The position numbers and the translations under genes were made by a program. Below, in pieces: positions 45,350 through 60,292 of a stretch of 64,000 bases of DNA. Each line of letters starts with the position of its first letter. Within the stretch, counting starts at the first letter, position 1. The stretch covers positions 43,275,744-43,339,743 of the forward strand of contig OW804096.1 in the NCBI GenBank assembly GCA_942159475.1. Direction: 5' to 3'. The notes below the pieces were generated by a model that saw nothing but the letters and a program-made list of their open reading frames with translations, was not told the DNA's origin and searched no databases. The DNA is from Sthenelais limicola. Its lineage: Eukaryota > Annelida > Polychaeta > Phyllodocida > Sigalionidae.

Positions 45350-48300
45350 TTAAAAAAATGTTTTGTATTCCAACAGCATTAACTCAACTATTTGACTTTG
45401 GAAAACAGTTGTAACAGCAACATTTTGTGTTTCTCGCTCCGGCCACATTAATGTCGGTCCAAAGACGATGGCGACGTTTTGTGTCTGCATACGATTTTCC
45501 CGACTATGCTCAACTACCCTGGATAAGAAAAATATAGAATCCTTGATGAGCGAACTTCATTTTCATCAGAAGGCATGGATACGAAAATGAAAAATTGCTG
45601 TTCTACTGTAAATACGTTTTTAGCAATATTAACCTTTACTAAAGTCTTTTTTTGTGCGAGTGAAGACACTCATCGTCTTAAGAGACAACAGCATCCCTGC
45701 TATTTGTATGAAATATGTCCGAACATGATCTATTGAAAGAACTTTGTTTACTGCAAGAGTCTCTTAGTTGAACATACGAAATGGGCAACTTTCTTGGCAT
45801 AAACAAGAAAGGGAAACTTACTTATTGAGATGCTTGAAAAGAACTCTCATGGTTTCTTTATTTGGCTTTGGTAATGTCTTAATGATGTCTTTGAATGCTC
45901 GAACTTTGGCAGAGCGATCTGGCAGCTCTGAAACATGAAGTTAACAACATTTAAGAATGAGAGCTGAAATCTTAAGAAAACATGGAGATTTCATTTAATG
46001 CACAAAACAATGACACTTACTTATGGCAGTAAGGAATTTCTCGAAGTGTTGGAAGGGATAAAGGGGCTCCATAAGTTCCCTGAAGAAAAGCTTGAGGGAG
46101 CCCGTCAATACGTGGATATCCCAGTCGGGGTTATCAAAGTCATATTTCTCATCTGTTGGGAAAAGACACACGCAATGTTTTACTATTTGCTAACAAAACT
46201 GAAAAAGGAATCTGACACATACAGGTATGCAAGTTGGGTCATACCAAAAAATACTGAATGTTTGTGAGAAGAGTGAACTATAATTATTTAGGGCCTCTAC
46301 CGATTTAATTTGGATGACAATGATATCAGGTTTTGAGAATTTTACTTTTTGAAAACTGTGACGAAATTCTCCTTTGAAAAATTTTGACGAAAGTTGGGTT
46401 TATAAATGGTGGACATTTAATCAACAATATTTGGAAGTTTAAAAAATTACTTATTTCAGTACAAACACTGAAGCCTTGCATCACAGGACTGTGTAGAAAC
46501 ACATACTTGTGGCACCACACGACGTTACCACACATAACATAATTCTAAATTGTATTATATATGGGGGAATAGCTTATCATGTCTCTCTGACCATTTGATT
46601 AATCCGAAGGGATCAGACCGGGACTGTCAATAACTGGCAAATAAAATTACATATTTTTAACAGCTTGGTGATCTATTGATCTGAACTATTTCTATGCAAT
46701 TGTCTTTAGTTATGAAGACATATGCCAATGATTGTATACTCACTTTGATCGACCATGTGTCGGAGTTTGATAATTTGGGCTAAGTTACCACTCACTCTAT
46801 AAATGCCGTCAACTCCTAAACCTGGAATTGAAAAAAGGAAAACCCATGGAAAACTATTTGTTCCAACTTTAACGAGTAGTTAGCCCGGGAATATTATCAA
46901 CTTCTTTTCAAGTAATCAATTACAGGCACCCGAGTAACGCAGTGCGTAAGCTAAAGGACATCACTAACTCAGAAGAGTGTGGGTAGGAGATGCATGGTAA
47001 TGAAAAGAAAAAACAAGACGTACCTCTCTCTTCAATTGTTACAATAACTTGCTGCAAGAAACGGGGGATAGGAGTTTTCTCCCTGTCGGCCAAATGGAGG
47101 AGATTGGCACCAAATATGACCTCTGTAAAGACACAAATACAACAACCAATGCATTACTACAGAGACGGTATATATAGGACATCCGTGATCATAGGATCTT
47201 CCAACTGGATTTCATTGGTACGGAAAATATTCTTTATAATTTAAACATGGGCAGTATTTCGAGATATTGATTCTTGATACTGCTTTGCAATAAATACAAT
47301 AAATTAACGATTGGATATTGAAAATGACAGTGTGATTTAAATGAAACATATCGTGTATGTTTTACCTTTGATAATTCCCTTGGCCTGAAGTGTTCTCTTC
47401 TCGGGGCGTTGTCCAAAGAAATTTCTTAGTTTATCTTTTATTTTACCGGATTTCTCGGGGAATGTCAAGTTAGGGTCATCTAAGGTATTAGTTTTTTCTT
47501 TCTCGGTTAGTGGAGTAAGACCTAAAGAGAGAAAACAATTAGAGTTAGTGGATACAACAAACTGATGGAATGGATAATTTGTTTTAAGTTTGATAGGATA
47601 TAAACCTCTATGTATAGCACCAAGACACATTCGTTTTTCCTGCATCCTTTAAAGAAAATTTGTTTCCAAGATTCGTACATATTCCTTATAACACTAAATA
47701 ACAAAGGATGACTTCACCTCCTGAGTAAGTTGTATGAGCTAAACATACATCATGAGATTGGGTAATACTAAGAAACTCATATTTACCCTTTTCTTTCTCT
47801 TTCCTACTCTTTTTTCGCTTAAAACGTAGCGAGTCGTCATCCAACTGTTCTAAACTATCAGAGGACTGGTTCAGAGATTCCTGACTGCCACGAGCAACGA
47901 CAAGCGTAGGCTGTGAAGAAATAACTATTTTAAACATCATGTTTCCTATATCCAATAAATATATCACAACACAATTTCCATAATGCAATTTTCATAGTAA
48001 ATGAAACTTGCCCGACAGTATGGATCAACTTTGAGAAACGGAAGCATGATTAAGCTAAAGCAAACGAATTGTGTGATCAACAGATTGGATTGACGAATCA
48101 CATGTTAACATACAGGTACATTCTAGGAAATATAAGAATTATAGTTGGCAGTGTATCTTTCAAAAGACTGCTCTAAATTACGGAGGTAGAAGATGGTACT
48201 CAAACAGTTTGAATACCCAGAGGCTTCACAATGGACATACTCACCATCTGAGCAAGGCTGTGACACAGGATTCCATACCAACTTTGGATCTTCTGTTGGT

Positions 48301-51300
48301 CGTCCGACTGAAGTAACCACTGGGTTCCAGATAATAATGAAAGCTGGAAACAGTAAAACATGCGTTGAAAATTCATACAAGTCTATTCGTTGGGGAAACA
48401 AGAGGTTTCCATTTTAAAGGGCATTTACCAAGATATTTATTCTATGAGGCAACTTACCAAGATTGTATTTTTACGACTTGTTTTTTCTTTGTCGTTCAGA
48501 TCAACTGATGCACCATGAAGATCGATTACTTCGTCAGGCCTTCCCCAGGGTGCCGAGGATTTCTGCGTTTTAATAAACAGAAGTGCTCATTCAATGAAAA
48601 TACTATTATCTTGAACTTGAACAAAATATTATCTCTAACTTACCAATTAATATCTTAGAGGGAAGCAAGATGAATCATAGTAATGAGTCATTCCCACATA
48701 CTTCCTATACCGTGTTACAGATAGATAACACTTCTATTATGAAATTAATTCAGACAACGATGTGAAAAGTGTGTGCACATACTTTTTGTGCTGCCTTCTG
48801 GTCCTTGTAGAAGTAGAGAGTTGAGCCGCAGAGATATACATATGAAGTACACCAATTTTTCCTGCAAAGAAATGTTACTTTGTGTTTATTCAAATCTGAT
48901 ATAAATACCATAATATAAGGAGAATTAAATGATGAGTCACGCGTGAATTATAACATTCCATATGATTACAGTATCAAGAGGTATCGCACTTACTTGACTT
49001 TCTTCCCACTATCAGTAATTTTTGTCCTATACAATCGGTCTTCCTTCTCACTTTTCTGTACAGAAAGGAAGGTGTAATTACAAAATGCAGTACGTGGGTA
49101 CTATTCTCAGTGGCTTCGGAATTTGAGTTAAACTTCTATTTTACGAATCTACTGATCTTAATGACGAGGCCGATAGCGGCCGTTATTACAAGTTAAAACT
49201 ACTACTAGTATACAACCTAGGTACTACGTCACTATCCTATTAGTACTAAAAGTGAACACATAGTGAGGAAACGAACTTAATTTAAATGTTAGATAAGTGA
49301 AGTTAGTACACCAAATGGCTACAACCTTGGTGGTACCCTTTTATAACTGGGTTGGTCAACACCATGAAGAGATATACAAATACAACCCAGCGATAAAATA
49401 AGCCCAATCGTCGACAGCACGACAATTATAATCTTTAATGAACGCACATACATTTGACTTTTAAAGAGAAATCATAAGATCGTTCGCAAATCCAAATATA
49501 TCCGTAATATAATAATACATCACTCAAAATGGGGAAATATGAAAAACGGAAGGAACATAAAAAAACAAAAATACACCATAATTATTTTTACAAATCCATC
49601 AAAAATGAAGAAATCATTTTTAAAATGGTTGTACAAATAAAAATTAAAAGTTTGTGAAGGCGCATGGGGCACAACATACCGACATGGTACCCTGACGATG
49701 AAGGGAACCCGAGGGGGATTCGGTGGGGGTCTTTGGTGAAAACCCAGGGGTTAGAGGTGCATCAGTACTGTCTGGGGACCCCGGACTGGAAGCACCTTCA
49801 AAAACTGCCGGCAGTATAAGATCTGGTACTGAGGGAAGCTGAAGTGAGATTAGGATTATAGGAGTTGCTAAGATGCCTATAATTAACAGCAACAATAAAC
49901 AGTCGAAAAGTCTATTCGTGAGTTTGTATTGGAATTAATAAATTATTACAGAATATGACAGAATAAATAGCAATTAAAAGCTTTAATCTTGGATGAATTA
50001 GTAAAAAAGTAGAGCTGAAGTCAAACAAAAAGCTTAAAATGTATTAGTATCATCAGTGTAACCACGTGAGGCAAAACTTATACCTAATAAAGTGACAACA
50101 CACAGTAACTTGCCATTAGAGACTAAGTATATTATACAGCAACATTTATTTGTTAGGAAATTGATTTTTAAAGCAATCCTATGTATAACGACACACAAGA
50201 ACTAGGTCGTCGCCAAGATACCCAAAATAATCTATACAAAAATCGAATTACATCTTTCCATGTAATATTTTTTTTCATATAAAGTTTCTATTGATCAGGT
50301 CTGAAATCTTCAGTGGAACCAGAACATGAATGAATGAAAAGGGGCGGATTTCAATGTTTTAAAACTCTTCTAAATTATAGGTTTCAAGCGCAAAATTGAA
50401 ACAAAATTCGGAGATCGAAATGAAAAGGTATGGATTTTCCACTTCTAAAGAAAACTTAAGAAATGTTTGTATAAGGCACCATACATCGGAACATATACAT
50501 ACTCAAATGTTTGGGAAATGTAATTATTTCATCAAAATTTGTTAAAGTATCTAACAGGAAAAGTAACTTTTCAAGCATCTGTCGAAAAATAGTTTAAAGT
50601 CACTCGTAAGTCTCTAGAAATCCAGCCGAAAATAAAACTACCTACCACAACGGGCTTCATCTTTTGTGCTTTCTCTTTCCTGGCCTGCTCTTCCTCTAAT
50701 GCACTTGGGCTCTGTTAAAATAATAAGCAACATTAACATGAAGGATTTAAAAAGAAATGATTTGCTTCGAATGATGTAGCAAAGAGCATTTCTTGTTGGA
50801 AGAAAGGCGTTGAATCCCATTATCACGTATGGTTTACGATCCTGAATAGAAATATCAGTACTTATTTTTCGCAATTATACTATTTCAGAAATCAAAGAAA
50901 ATATTCGAAATTTACGAGGTGATCTTTTGAAAGTAGGATTTCTATCAATAGCTTAGATGGAGACGAAAACGACAGAGACCTCGATTAAAAGATAAAATTA
51001 TAAAGAGATATCAGACCTGTGAACATTATCTAAAATAATAAGCATCAAAATGTGAAATATCGAGAGAGAGAAAAAAGCTGATATGACGTTCTATTTATTA
51101 GCAGAGTTTGAAGGTAAAACTATTGGTACTACAGACGGTCTTATATCTAACATTCTGTGATCACAATGCACTTTTATGTTTCAACTGAGAGACATAAACT
51201 ATCCATGTTCAATGTGCTACATTCTACAGAAGACTACAAGTCATCTATGGCTAACTGCAGATATACATATATGTATAAATGAAAATAAATAAGCGCAGAA

Positions 51301-54300
51301 ATAAATAAGCAAATACGCGAATATAAACAAAGCCGAGCAATGGACACAATGAGTAAGTTTAAATTGAAGAAGCACTAAGCTTGATGCAATGGTTAATGAA
51401 TGATATGAGGGGCTGTTAGTACCGCAGCAATGGAGTGCCGATAGCCGGCAGGGTAATTGCCATATGTTGCCCCTAAACCATCTCCTCTGACTCTCGTGAT
51501 GGCGGTGTTAATGGAACGGAGCGACCCTAGAATCCCACTCGGTATAGCACTATCTATGGACCCATGGCGCTGGTGGGAACCTTTTCCCTGGCGAGACTGG
51601 ACCTATTGTTTGGACGGCAGCAAGCAGCACATGCATTGTGGGAGGCGACAAAAAAATAAGCAAAAAGAGACAGAAAAAAAGAAACAAAACCTGAATCAGA
51701 CATGGATCATGTACAAGTACACTGCATAGAAGAGAACTAGGAGACATTGGCCATTTGTATGGTATGCGTTGACGTGTTACAGATAGAAATCAGTGACACC
51801 AAGTTAGGTCTGAACAAAATAGATACTTTCAGCAAAATCAACAGCATTTACATTGCGCAATTACAAATTCAGAAATTATACGACTGAAATATATATATAT
51901 ATCCATGAAATATTCCAATGTTATACATCTGGATTTAAACCAGTTAGACAGTAATGCATTTAAAGCGTTTACAAACTTTTAATAGGTATCATTCTTTCAA
52001 ATTTAATAATCCTATAAATTATTCAAAATATAAATATTAGTAAATTTCCCAATTGATCGACACTTAATGAATGATTATCGATCAAAATCAAAATTTCGGT
52101 TAGAATAAAGATCAGTTAATTGGGGATATGTATCTAAAAGCAGCTTCAAAATTCGCTCGTATAGATTTTTCTTATACAAAATTTTGATTTGATTTCTTGC
52201 GTAAATCAAATAATTATTTGTGTTTTGTAATTGCATGTTACCTTAGGATAAGAATTGAGCATAGGAAAGCAGATGGTATTGCCTACCGAATTTTAATCTA
52301 AAAGGAGCTTAACTAAATATGACCCTCATGTATTTTGTGACAGACTTAATCATTAGAATCATCAAGTGTAGTGGTGGTAGAGGTGGTGTTGGGGGTGATT
52401 AATGTACCCATGAACCGCGTACACAAAAGCCGTCACCAAAACGCCACATTCTCCTGAGCTACCTTGGAAAAATATTTTTGAGATATTTAATTGCAAAAGA
52501 CACTATATATATTCGAACCAAGGACGGAGAAAAATACATAACTCAGGACACAGATAATCTAAACGGGCCCTTCTATCATGTTTGTCCTTCCTTTTCTATA
52601 ACCCGCCACAATTATTTTTTCTGTTACGCACCTCAGGCAGGCACCAAGTGGATTCTGACTTATCTTCTTTATAGAAATATACACGACCATTCTCATCAGT
52701 CGAACTAAGATACTGAAAAGGAAAGAAGGAGGCACAGGAATTAGCGAACACTTACCCTATCGAATATTGAGTTAGACTTGGAAGCTTACGCGATTTAGTA
52801 ACAAGGAAAAAAAAGATGTACCCCTGGATATATTTGGTCAGAATTCATACTTCAAATATCAAAACTCTGAGGAGCTATGCTCCTTGAAGATCTGGATCTC
52901 TCCAAACCACCTCTTAGGGGAATTCAATGATGGCCGATTTCCCAGTAATATTATATGAACACTCAAATGAAGAGGAACACAATAATCATTTAGAAGATTT
53001 GAATCAGGAGACCTTGTACAAGTCCATAGACATCACTGGTATATCAAAGCAACAATTTGCCAGTCATTCAGCAGGGGAAATGGATCGATATTTATGGAGC
53101 ATTTAGGAGTGCACTGATGGACACTATTGCAGAATAACATCTGTAGGTGGTTCCCATCTACACAATAGGTCATCATCAGTGTTTTTATAGAGCACACGCT
53201 GAGAGGAGACAACTCCCTTATAAGACATAACCTCGCTTACTCACTCCACATAGCTGAACAATAGCAGATTAGTATATTACATGCTTGATTCGGGGAATTC
53301 CTGAAAATCCTCAGTAATGTAAGAAGCGACCAATATATATACTTGGTATGTTATAATTCCATTGTCCTTCCAACGCACTCCGGAGATAAAGAATATTTTT
53401 CAGTTTCAGTAAAATAGAATGGAACGGACAATCAGAATATCGTCCACCCCAACCAATAAAAGCCACCCATACTGAACAATATATTCGGAGCATCAGAATA
53501 GAACCTGTACCATCATGTGGTATATGGGTATGTATTGTTGGCTCTCAATACCCGCTGTCCATGAGCGATTAATCAGAGAGATTGCCAAGTAGAACATTGC
53601 GATGAGTGAATCTAACCCATAGGGGGGCTGTCAATCGCCATTAAGGCAATAGAAAACACCGCGGGAAAAATACAGCTGCATTCGGAATGTGTCCTAATGT
53701 GTGACAATATTACCCAGGAACATTACTCAATATTGAGATTCCTGATGGAATTTTCCCACTAAATCTCCTTTTCATTCTTAGAATTTTTTATTATGCACTT
53801 TGATATTCCAATGAAACACTGATATTCTTAATTGGATGGTGAGTGTCCGTGTGTATCAGATTTAACATATATAGTTCACGATATATATTTTTCTCCTTAA
53901 GTTCCCATTCCTATTTAAATAAGACCAGCGAGGGGAACTTTCATAGCGAGCCTGACCCACTCATTTTTACATGAGTACTGCAAATTAGTGAAATCGACTC
54001 TCCGCCTACATGTATGTACACGTGTAACCAATCATGTGATAATAAATGCGGGTATTTTCTCTCCCTCTCCGTACACTTAACATTACCCATAACGAATGTA
54101 TACATCTGTGTCTCTCGCCGGGATTAATAGTGTGAACGGGCAAGTGATTAGCGGCAAGCCTGTGGCTGAGATAGGGAGAGTAGGCTAGGATGTAAGAATA
54201 GAGTTTATCATTCCTTCATGATAAAAGCAAACAATGCAATGCCTCCGTCATGAAATTGATAACCTGTGAGTGGTGAAAATGATTCAGGCAAACGAAAGAT

Positions 54301-57300
54301 AAGATAGTAAAGATATTGGAAAAGATTCTTTTTTTCAACCTAGAAATTCAAAATGCCGGAAATTGTCTGTCCGGAAGAAAAACTGAAATATTGGTACACA
54401 TGCTTTTTTATGTTCAGCAAAGGGTATGGATAACTCTTAACAACTTAAATCAAATAATGCTTACCGTATGTATAGCATGTATTTGTTCATATGACAGTAT
54501 ATAATATAAGGCATGGTTAAACGATACCAGGATTGACCCTGATACTTATATCAAATGTGGGACACTTGGAATCCCTTCGAAATTGCCCTTCCTTACCTTC
54601 TCGTTTGATACTTCATTGATGTAAGCATCTCCTTCTTCTGTTGTTTCTTTCGCCCAACCGGACGGTACTTTGGGAGGCACTGGAGCTTTTACCTTAGGGA
54701 TAGTAACATAAAAAGAAATATGAATCATGTATACCCCGAACTTCCCTTTCAAAATCCGATTGCTACATCCATAACGGAGAGAAATAGTTTGGAGGACGTA
54801 AACGTGATATCAGTTACCCTTAAGTAATAACAAGCAGACAAATGCAATATGACTAGATGTAAGCTAGTATATACAATAACAAATATATATTATATACAAA
54901 CTGCACTACCAGGATGTCTTATCTTTCAGAGGGGAATAAATCAAAGCCACACATTCAATATCAAAAGTGTGTATAGTACATGCTTTCTTATTGACACGAG
55001 TAGTATGAATGGGAAATGTAATTGGGACTGAAAATTCTGTTAGTTGTGAGGAAAATTATAGGAAAAGTGCCACGATTTTGGCATACCTGTCCTTCCTCCT
55101 CTCCATCACTCGTACTTCCCAATTGAACTGCGGTCCCGAATGAATTGACACTCTTCACTGCCTATGATGGGAAAACTTAGTTTGTAGTTTGTAATAGGAA
55201 TGTTAAGATGATTAATAAAATGACTTAAGAAGATAAACATCACCATTGACCATTAGTCATAACCCGAAGGAACAGACACCAGGCAGAGATACAATCATAG
55301 ATGCAAGGGATACCTTGAGAATTAAGCTGAGTTGAAACTAAATCCAGCGCAGGGGGGAAATAAATAGCTTGAGAGTTGTCCTTACCATATTATGTCCTGG
55401 GCTAGGAGGAGGTTTCTCTGAGATAGGAGGGGGTGCAGGGGTAAATTTTGGACTTGTAGAAGAATCTTTAGCCCGAAGGCCACGAGGAGGTTTCCAGGCA
55501 CATTCTTTTGTCTTTCTGTTATAGTAAAAGGGTCTTCCTGAGTCGGGATCATGGAACATTTCCCAATCGTTTGCAAAAGTACGCACGGGCTCAGATCCTT
55601 TGCCCGGGATAGGTGGAGGTGATCTGAAGGCAGCCTGAATGCTTGATATATTTGTTGCATCGGCTTCTGACTCCTTGAAGTAAGTAAAGTAACAGTCCTT
55701 TTTAAGAGACAGTCCATTCCGGGGGTGGTTCTTATTAGCACTAGACATTGCTTCAGATAGGTAAAATAGATTCACATGTGCTAAGCGAGAATTTTAATAA
55801 AACGAGCGAGCAAGAACTTAATACCTTAGGAACAGTAAAATACGAAGATTCCCAATAGAAAATCGATCCTATATGTGACAAGGGAATGAAAGGTCATAGA
55901 CGTTCCGGTAGTGGTTATAGATACATATTGAAATAACAACACACTACTGCGTGCCTAATATTTTTTTATCTTCCATGAAAATCCTTTCGACATCAAACTA
56001 TGAATTCCTACATATTAAAGTACAGAATTTCCCTCCCTCCGGCCATTTTTTTTTAGAAATCTGATATCTGCAAATGTACCTCGTTCCTACGAATTGTTTT
56101 ACATAGTAGCGGTTATGTATACATCATAATACAAGGAAGAGGGACAACCCAATCATATCCGAAATGGGAATGTATACTCAGGCATCAGGGCCTAAAAATA
56201 AGACACGGAAGAATTTAGAGTGTCGATTTTAACGCATAGAGTGTGATCTGTTTTTAGGGGATAAGAGGTTATAATATTATATTCAGAAGTGGGTGTTGAT
56301 TTCTTGTCGGACATGCAAGCGTGTGCATTGAATTTCGATCCCTGATTGAAAAGAAAAACAGGATACCATTTCCAGTCACTGAAATATATGTATTTCACCG
56401 GAACATGCCCAAGCATTCTATCCCGCATTCTTTTCCAGAAATAATATATATGGACTGTCGGAAATACAGATCTATGGAAACCGACATGACATGACTATCA
56501 ATTTACAGGTCGTTCCTCTACCATGCGAAGTGTAATTTTTCAACCAAATAAACATCTTGGCGGTTCGATTCAATTGATAATTATTGTCTTCTCCAGATAG
56601 TAACCCTTCCACCCGGAGAATTAACACGATTAACCGATTGGCGAAGATAACGAAACACAATTTCTCATTTTATCTCGACAGGACAGAGGTATTGAGCATT
56701 TTTGTTTTATAGACAAAAGATTGTTTGAGCATGTACTAAAAAACAAGCCTGGAACTGTAGCAATACCGCTTTTGTGGCCTCTGATCAGTTGTTGAAAATA
56801 AAATACCCATTCCTACATTTACTTTCAATTGTTTGTTGACGATAGATGGCTAATAAGGCCTCAACGGATAAGGCTTTTACTTTCAATATCTCGATTGAAT
56901 ACACAACCAAGCGAACCAACATTATAGGCCAGATAGAAGCCGGGGAAAACAAAATATAGACAGGGATTCTATGAGTCAAGAACTCACCAATATAACGCAC
57001 TCAATTGGTAAATAAAAATAGGTATTTATAAATATTTATCACCCAGCCATTAGTCCAGCATGCCTAATCATATCGCAGACAGGCAAGGATAAGCCCTGCT
57101 AATGCTACCGTAGATTAGCCTTTAACATACTTCGTTTATTCAGGGCTTATATCACCGGGTCTAGTGAAGCGATAGGACTTGAATGGATTTCCTATGGGGT
57201 ATCGTCCTATGAGGCATGTTATAATAATCAGTGATACCCCCACCCCCCTTTGAGCTCTTTAGCCACATGAACCAATCATTTCACTAATATGCCAATAATA

Positions 57301-58217
57301 ATACTGTTCCCTGCGCCTAACGTTCTATAAAAATGACTTGATGAAGATGGTGTACCTGGTAGTGAAAATGTTGTAAAGTGACAATTGTCCTAAATGTTCG
57401 TATGGCCTATGGGATTCATGGAGGCCTAATCGTAGGGTTAAAAGAAAATTCCGCATGGAAAGACCCGATAACACTAAATACAATTACATTTCCCAAATAT
57501 CCAAGCAGATCATAAGCTCACACGTGTTTTCACGAATCAAACCTAGTAGTTACAAATATTAGAAAAGTTGATAGATCAAGAAGGTATAACTGTACATGTA
57601 GTGGCTCGCTGGTTAGATCACACACATGTATGTTCACAAATAAAATCTTATGTATAAAATTTGAGCAGGATCCAACTCACCTGTCTCTTTTTACGGATTT
57701 CTGCCTGGATAGTTTCGAGGTTCTCATATTCGGGTGCTTCATATTTATCAACTATGCTTCGCACCCGTTTGGATCCTTCAAGTTTTTCTAGTTCCTCGTC
57801 AACTTCAACTATTTTGTCAATACTGTCTTCACTTGCAGTCAATTTATTGCGTATGCTATCACTGTCATGCTCTGAGGTATCACAGCTTCCACTACCATTC
57901 TCTAGTGCATTCTCATCATCTTGCAAAAGGTCCTCTGAACTAGATCGAGATTTCTCATCGTCGGCCACGTCCTCCACGGACCCATGCTTGTTAAGGCGAC
58001 CCTTTTTCTTGGATTCCCTGATTTCTGCCACATAGTTGGCAGGGACATAGATAGGTTTTTTCTCGCCATCTTTGATCACACTCCACCAGTCAGAGTTGGT
58101 CTTTTTTAGGAGGAGACATGTGTCTCCCTCCTTGATGGAGATACCTCGTCCCTCGCTAGTTTTGTACTCATAGTCGTACAACACACGGACACGCTTTCCT
58201 TGGGGTCGTACAGCCAT
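45350..58217 (-). CDS. ARHGAP12: RhoGAP with SH3, WW and PH domains (ARHGAP12/27/15/9 family)
   Basis: A GTPase-activating protein for Rho/Rac-type GTPases. Exons (minus): 58217-57681, 55673-55386, 55161-55087, 54692-54597, 52712-52632, 51596-51423, 50711-50646, 49838-49680, 49055-48994, 48861-48783, 48562-48458, 48343-48245, 47910-47787, 47521-47366, 47122-47024, 46821-46744, 46152-46021, 45927-45822 and 45518-45350. Phases agree throughout; about 894 residues. SH3 near residues 8-70 (VRVLYDYEYKTSEGRGISIK, SDWWSVI, VPANYV). WW near 205-240 (DWEMFHDPDSGRPFYYNR, CAW). A second, split WW-like region (VPSGWAKETTEEGDAYINE; GRVYFYKEDKSESTW). PH about 440-580 (NWCTSYVYLCGSTLYFYKD; SGTQWLLQSDDQQKIQSWYG). 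RhoGAP to the C-terminus, with the arginine finger in GIYRVSGN and NVAIVFGPTLM. The start exon is preceded by an acceptor at about 58330, so there is a 5' UTR intron. Exact paralogue (12, 27, 15 or 9) is unsettled; the symbol is the closest guess. Exons 2 (its 5' border) and 6 are the least certain. Confidence 0.88.
51423..51596 (-). other. Probable 58-codon in-phase exon of the RhoGAP gene
   Basis: Between two phase-0 exons (52632 and 50711). It opens after gtccag, ends at a gtacta donor, is exactly 174 nt and has no stop in phase. The translation begins SRQGKGSHQRHGSIDSAI and ends YGNYPAGYRHSIAA. It is basic and Ser/Gly-rich, with a possible phosphorylation-site character. The local sequence is clearly more GC-rich than the neighbouring intron. 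It may be constitutive or alternatively spliced; I recognise no family match. Confidence 0.6.
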
Positions 58218-60130
58218 GTTTGTGTGAGTGTTGCATCGCCTCTGCAGTCAGTCACTGCCAAAACCAGCTAGCAGTTCTGAGTAAGACAACACATGTGTAT
58301 GAGGACCACACTTAGTGGTTTCAGCTGACCTGAAAAGTAGGAATATTATAGCTATTAAACGCATTAAGTCAACCCCACAAGTTTAATATCACTAATTTTT
58401 CACGCCCAACATAAAAATTTATTGATTCATTGACTTAGTTTGCTGAGAGTCTAATGTACAATGTACATTATTATAAACGATTTTGATCAGAAATAACACA
58501 GCTTGGTCACCAATGAATGCCTGATGTATTCATATTTAATTCTTAAAAGGTTCGATCAATATATTCATTCAATGCTAATAGTAAGAAAAGATATATTTTA
58601 ATACGTTGAACATCCAACTAGATCTACATGTACTTTGCACGTGAGTTTACATCAAAGCAGATTGCAAATCCAATCTAATATCTCCAGGACCCACCATTAT
58701 ACCGCATTCTGATAAATCAACTCTAGGCCTACTAGTTTTTGATAAAAGGCAAAAAAAAGCCCATATTCCGTAACTAGCTGCCTTGGTCTTCGTATTTCAA
58801 AACAAAAGATAAATGTAGCCTACTGTACCATAACTGGTTGCCACGATTTAGATTTATCCGAGGATTAGCGACACAACCTTATAGATTCTCATCAGGCTTA
58901 GGTCATATCAACTAGTAAAGATAACATGGGATAGACTGACATAGACATACGGTACCGTACCTACTAAAAGAGCCTCGCCCTCCCTTTTCCATTCATTTAG
59001 TGCTGGATCAACAGACTACTACTACTAGTAAAGGACTAAAGTCGATGCAAACAGATTCATTTCAGTAATTGACGTCTCTGGCATAGGAACTATATGCAAC
59101 TCTGTTTTCTAAATTATAAATAGGGGAATTGAACGTTGGTGTCAAATTATGTACCGTAGTTGTAGAGTATTTGTCGCGTGTGATGTTTGACAAAGCGACA
59201 TGGTACCATGTATTTAGTATTAGGACTCGTAGGCTTGGCTCGGTCTACTCTCAGAAACCAGAACGAAGTGTCATTCAAAACGGAAGTGAATTGATAAAAA
59301 CAATGCCTGCCACAAGCTATAAGAACAATATTTAGGATGAGGGAATACATATGACAAAATCGCCTTGAAGTAGAATGGTATCAGAGCAAAATACTAAAGT
59401 ATTACAACGAAAATTAATTTTGTAATACCCCACCAAGGCCCAAGCATCTAATCTAGGTCGCCTCTCACCATGGCCGATTTTACAAAATGTATCTACAATT
59501 GACAGTCCAAAAAGTCTAAGTGAACGCAAAAGGTGCATACCTTGAGTCTTCTACTCCTAAAACATGGTAATTAATGAATGAGCAGCCAAGGCACTTGCAA
59601 ACCGAACTCGGAAGTAAGAAGCATTCGGTCAAAACATCATGGACATGGACTTTAGCCGAGTTTGCTGCGGACTCGCCCACCCGTAGGAGCTCAACCGCGC
59701 GACTAATTTCGTGCCGAGAGTCATTATGTCGAAGCATTTGATTCGCTGAGACAGCACCTACAAGGGAAATCCCTTAACTTTCTAGCCAATGAGGGCCTTC
59801 GTAGCATTAGTCGGAAAGTTTTACCACAGGCAGGAAGGTAAACAGAGCAAACGTGAAGGAGAGCATCGTGGTGGTAAGGCACGAGCTCATGGCAAGACTT
59901 TTAACTTTCACTTCATCTTTGTTTAACTGAATTTTCCGGAAGATTCGCGAATGCCGCGGGTCTGACGGTATTTCTGTCATGCTTCTGACTCACCCTTTAG
60001 TGCAAAAGAGTTTCAATATTATTGTAATTCTTTGGAAATTAAAGTAAGAGGACATAGTCATGACATTATACTGTTCGTCGCTCTTAAATTTGGCGGTAAT
60101 AGACTTCAAACAATATGGTGAAGGTGATCG
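58218..60130. other. RhoGAP 5' UTR/intron and upstream flank
   Basis: Directly upstream of the RhoGAP start ATG is UTR back to an acceptor at about 58330. The non-coding first exon and promoter were not located. From 58400 to 60130 the DNA is AT-rich with small overlapping frames on both strands (59129-59335, 59147-59350, 59516-59737) and no recognised domain. Confidence 0.4.
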
Positions 60131-60292
60131 GGTGTGTAGATAATAATGGACTACTCAACAAGATACATGTAGTACTCTATTTGAGCATACCTAGTTTCAG
60201 GACATGTAATACTACGTGAAGCATAAGCTATGGACTGCCAGTCCTCCCCTTTCTTTTGCAAGAGAACGGCCCTTAACCCATTTTTACTGGCA

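Noticed and set aside
54000..57600. Assorted short frames in RhoGAP introns
   Set aside because: Only those with phase-compatible splice borders and family similarity were kept; the rest (e.g. 56192-56428, 56785-57000) have neither.
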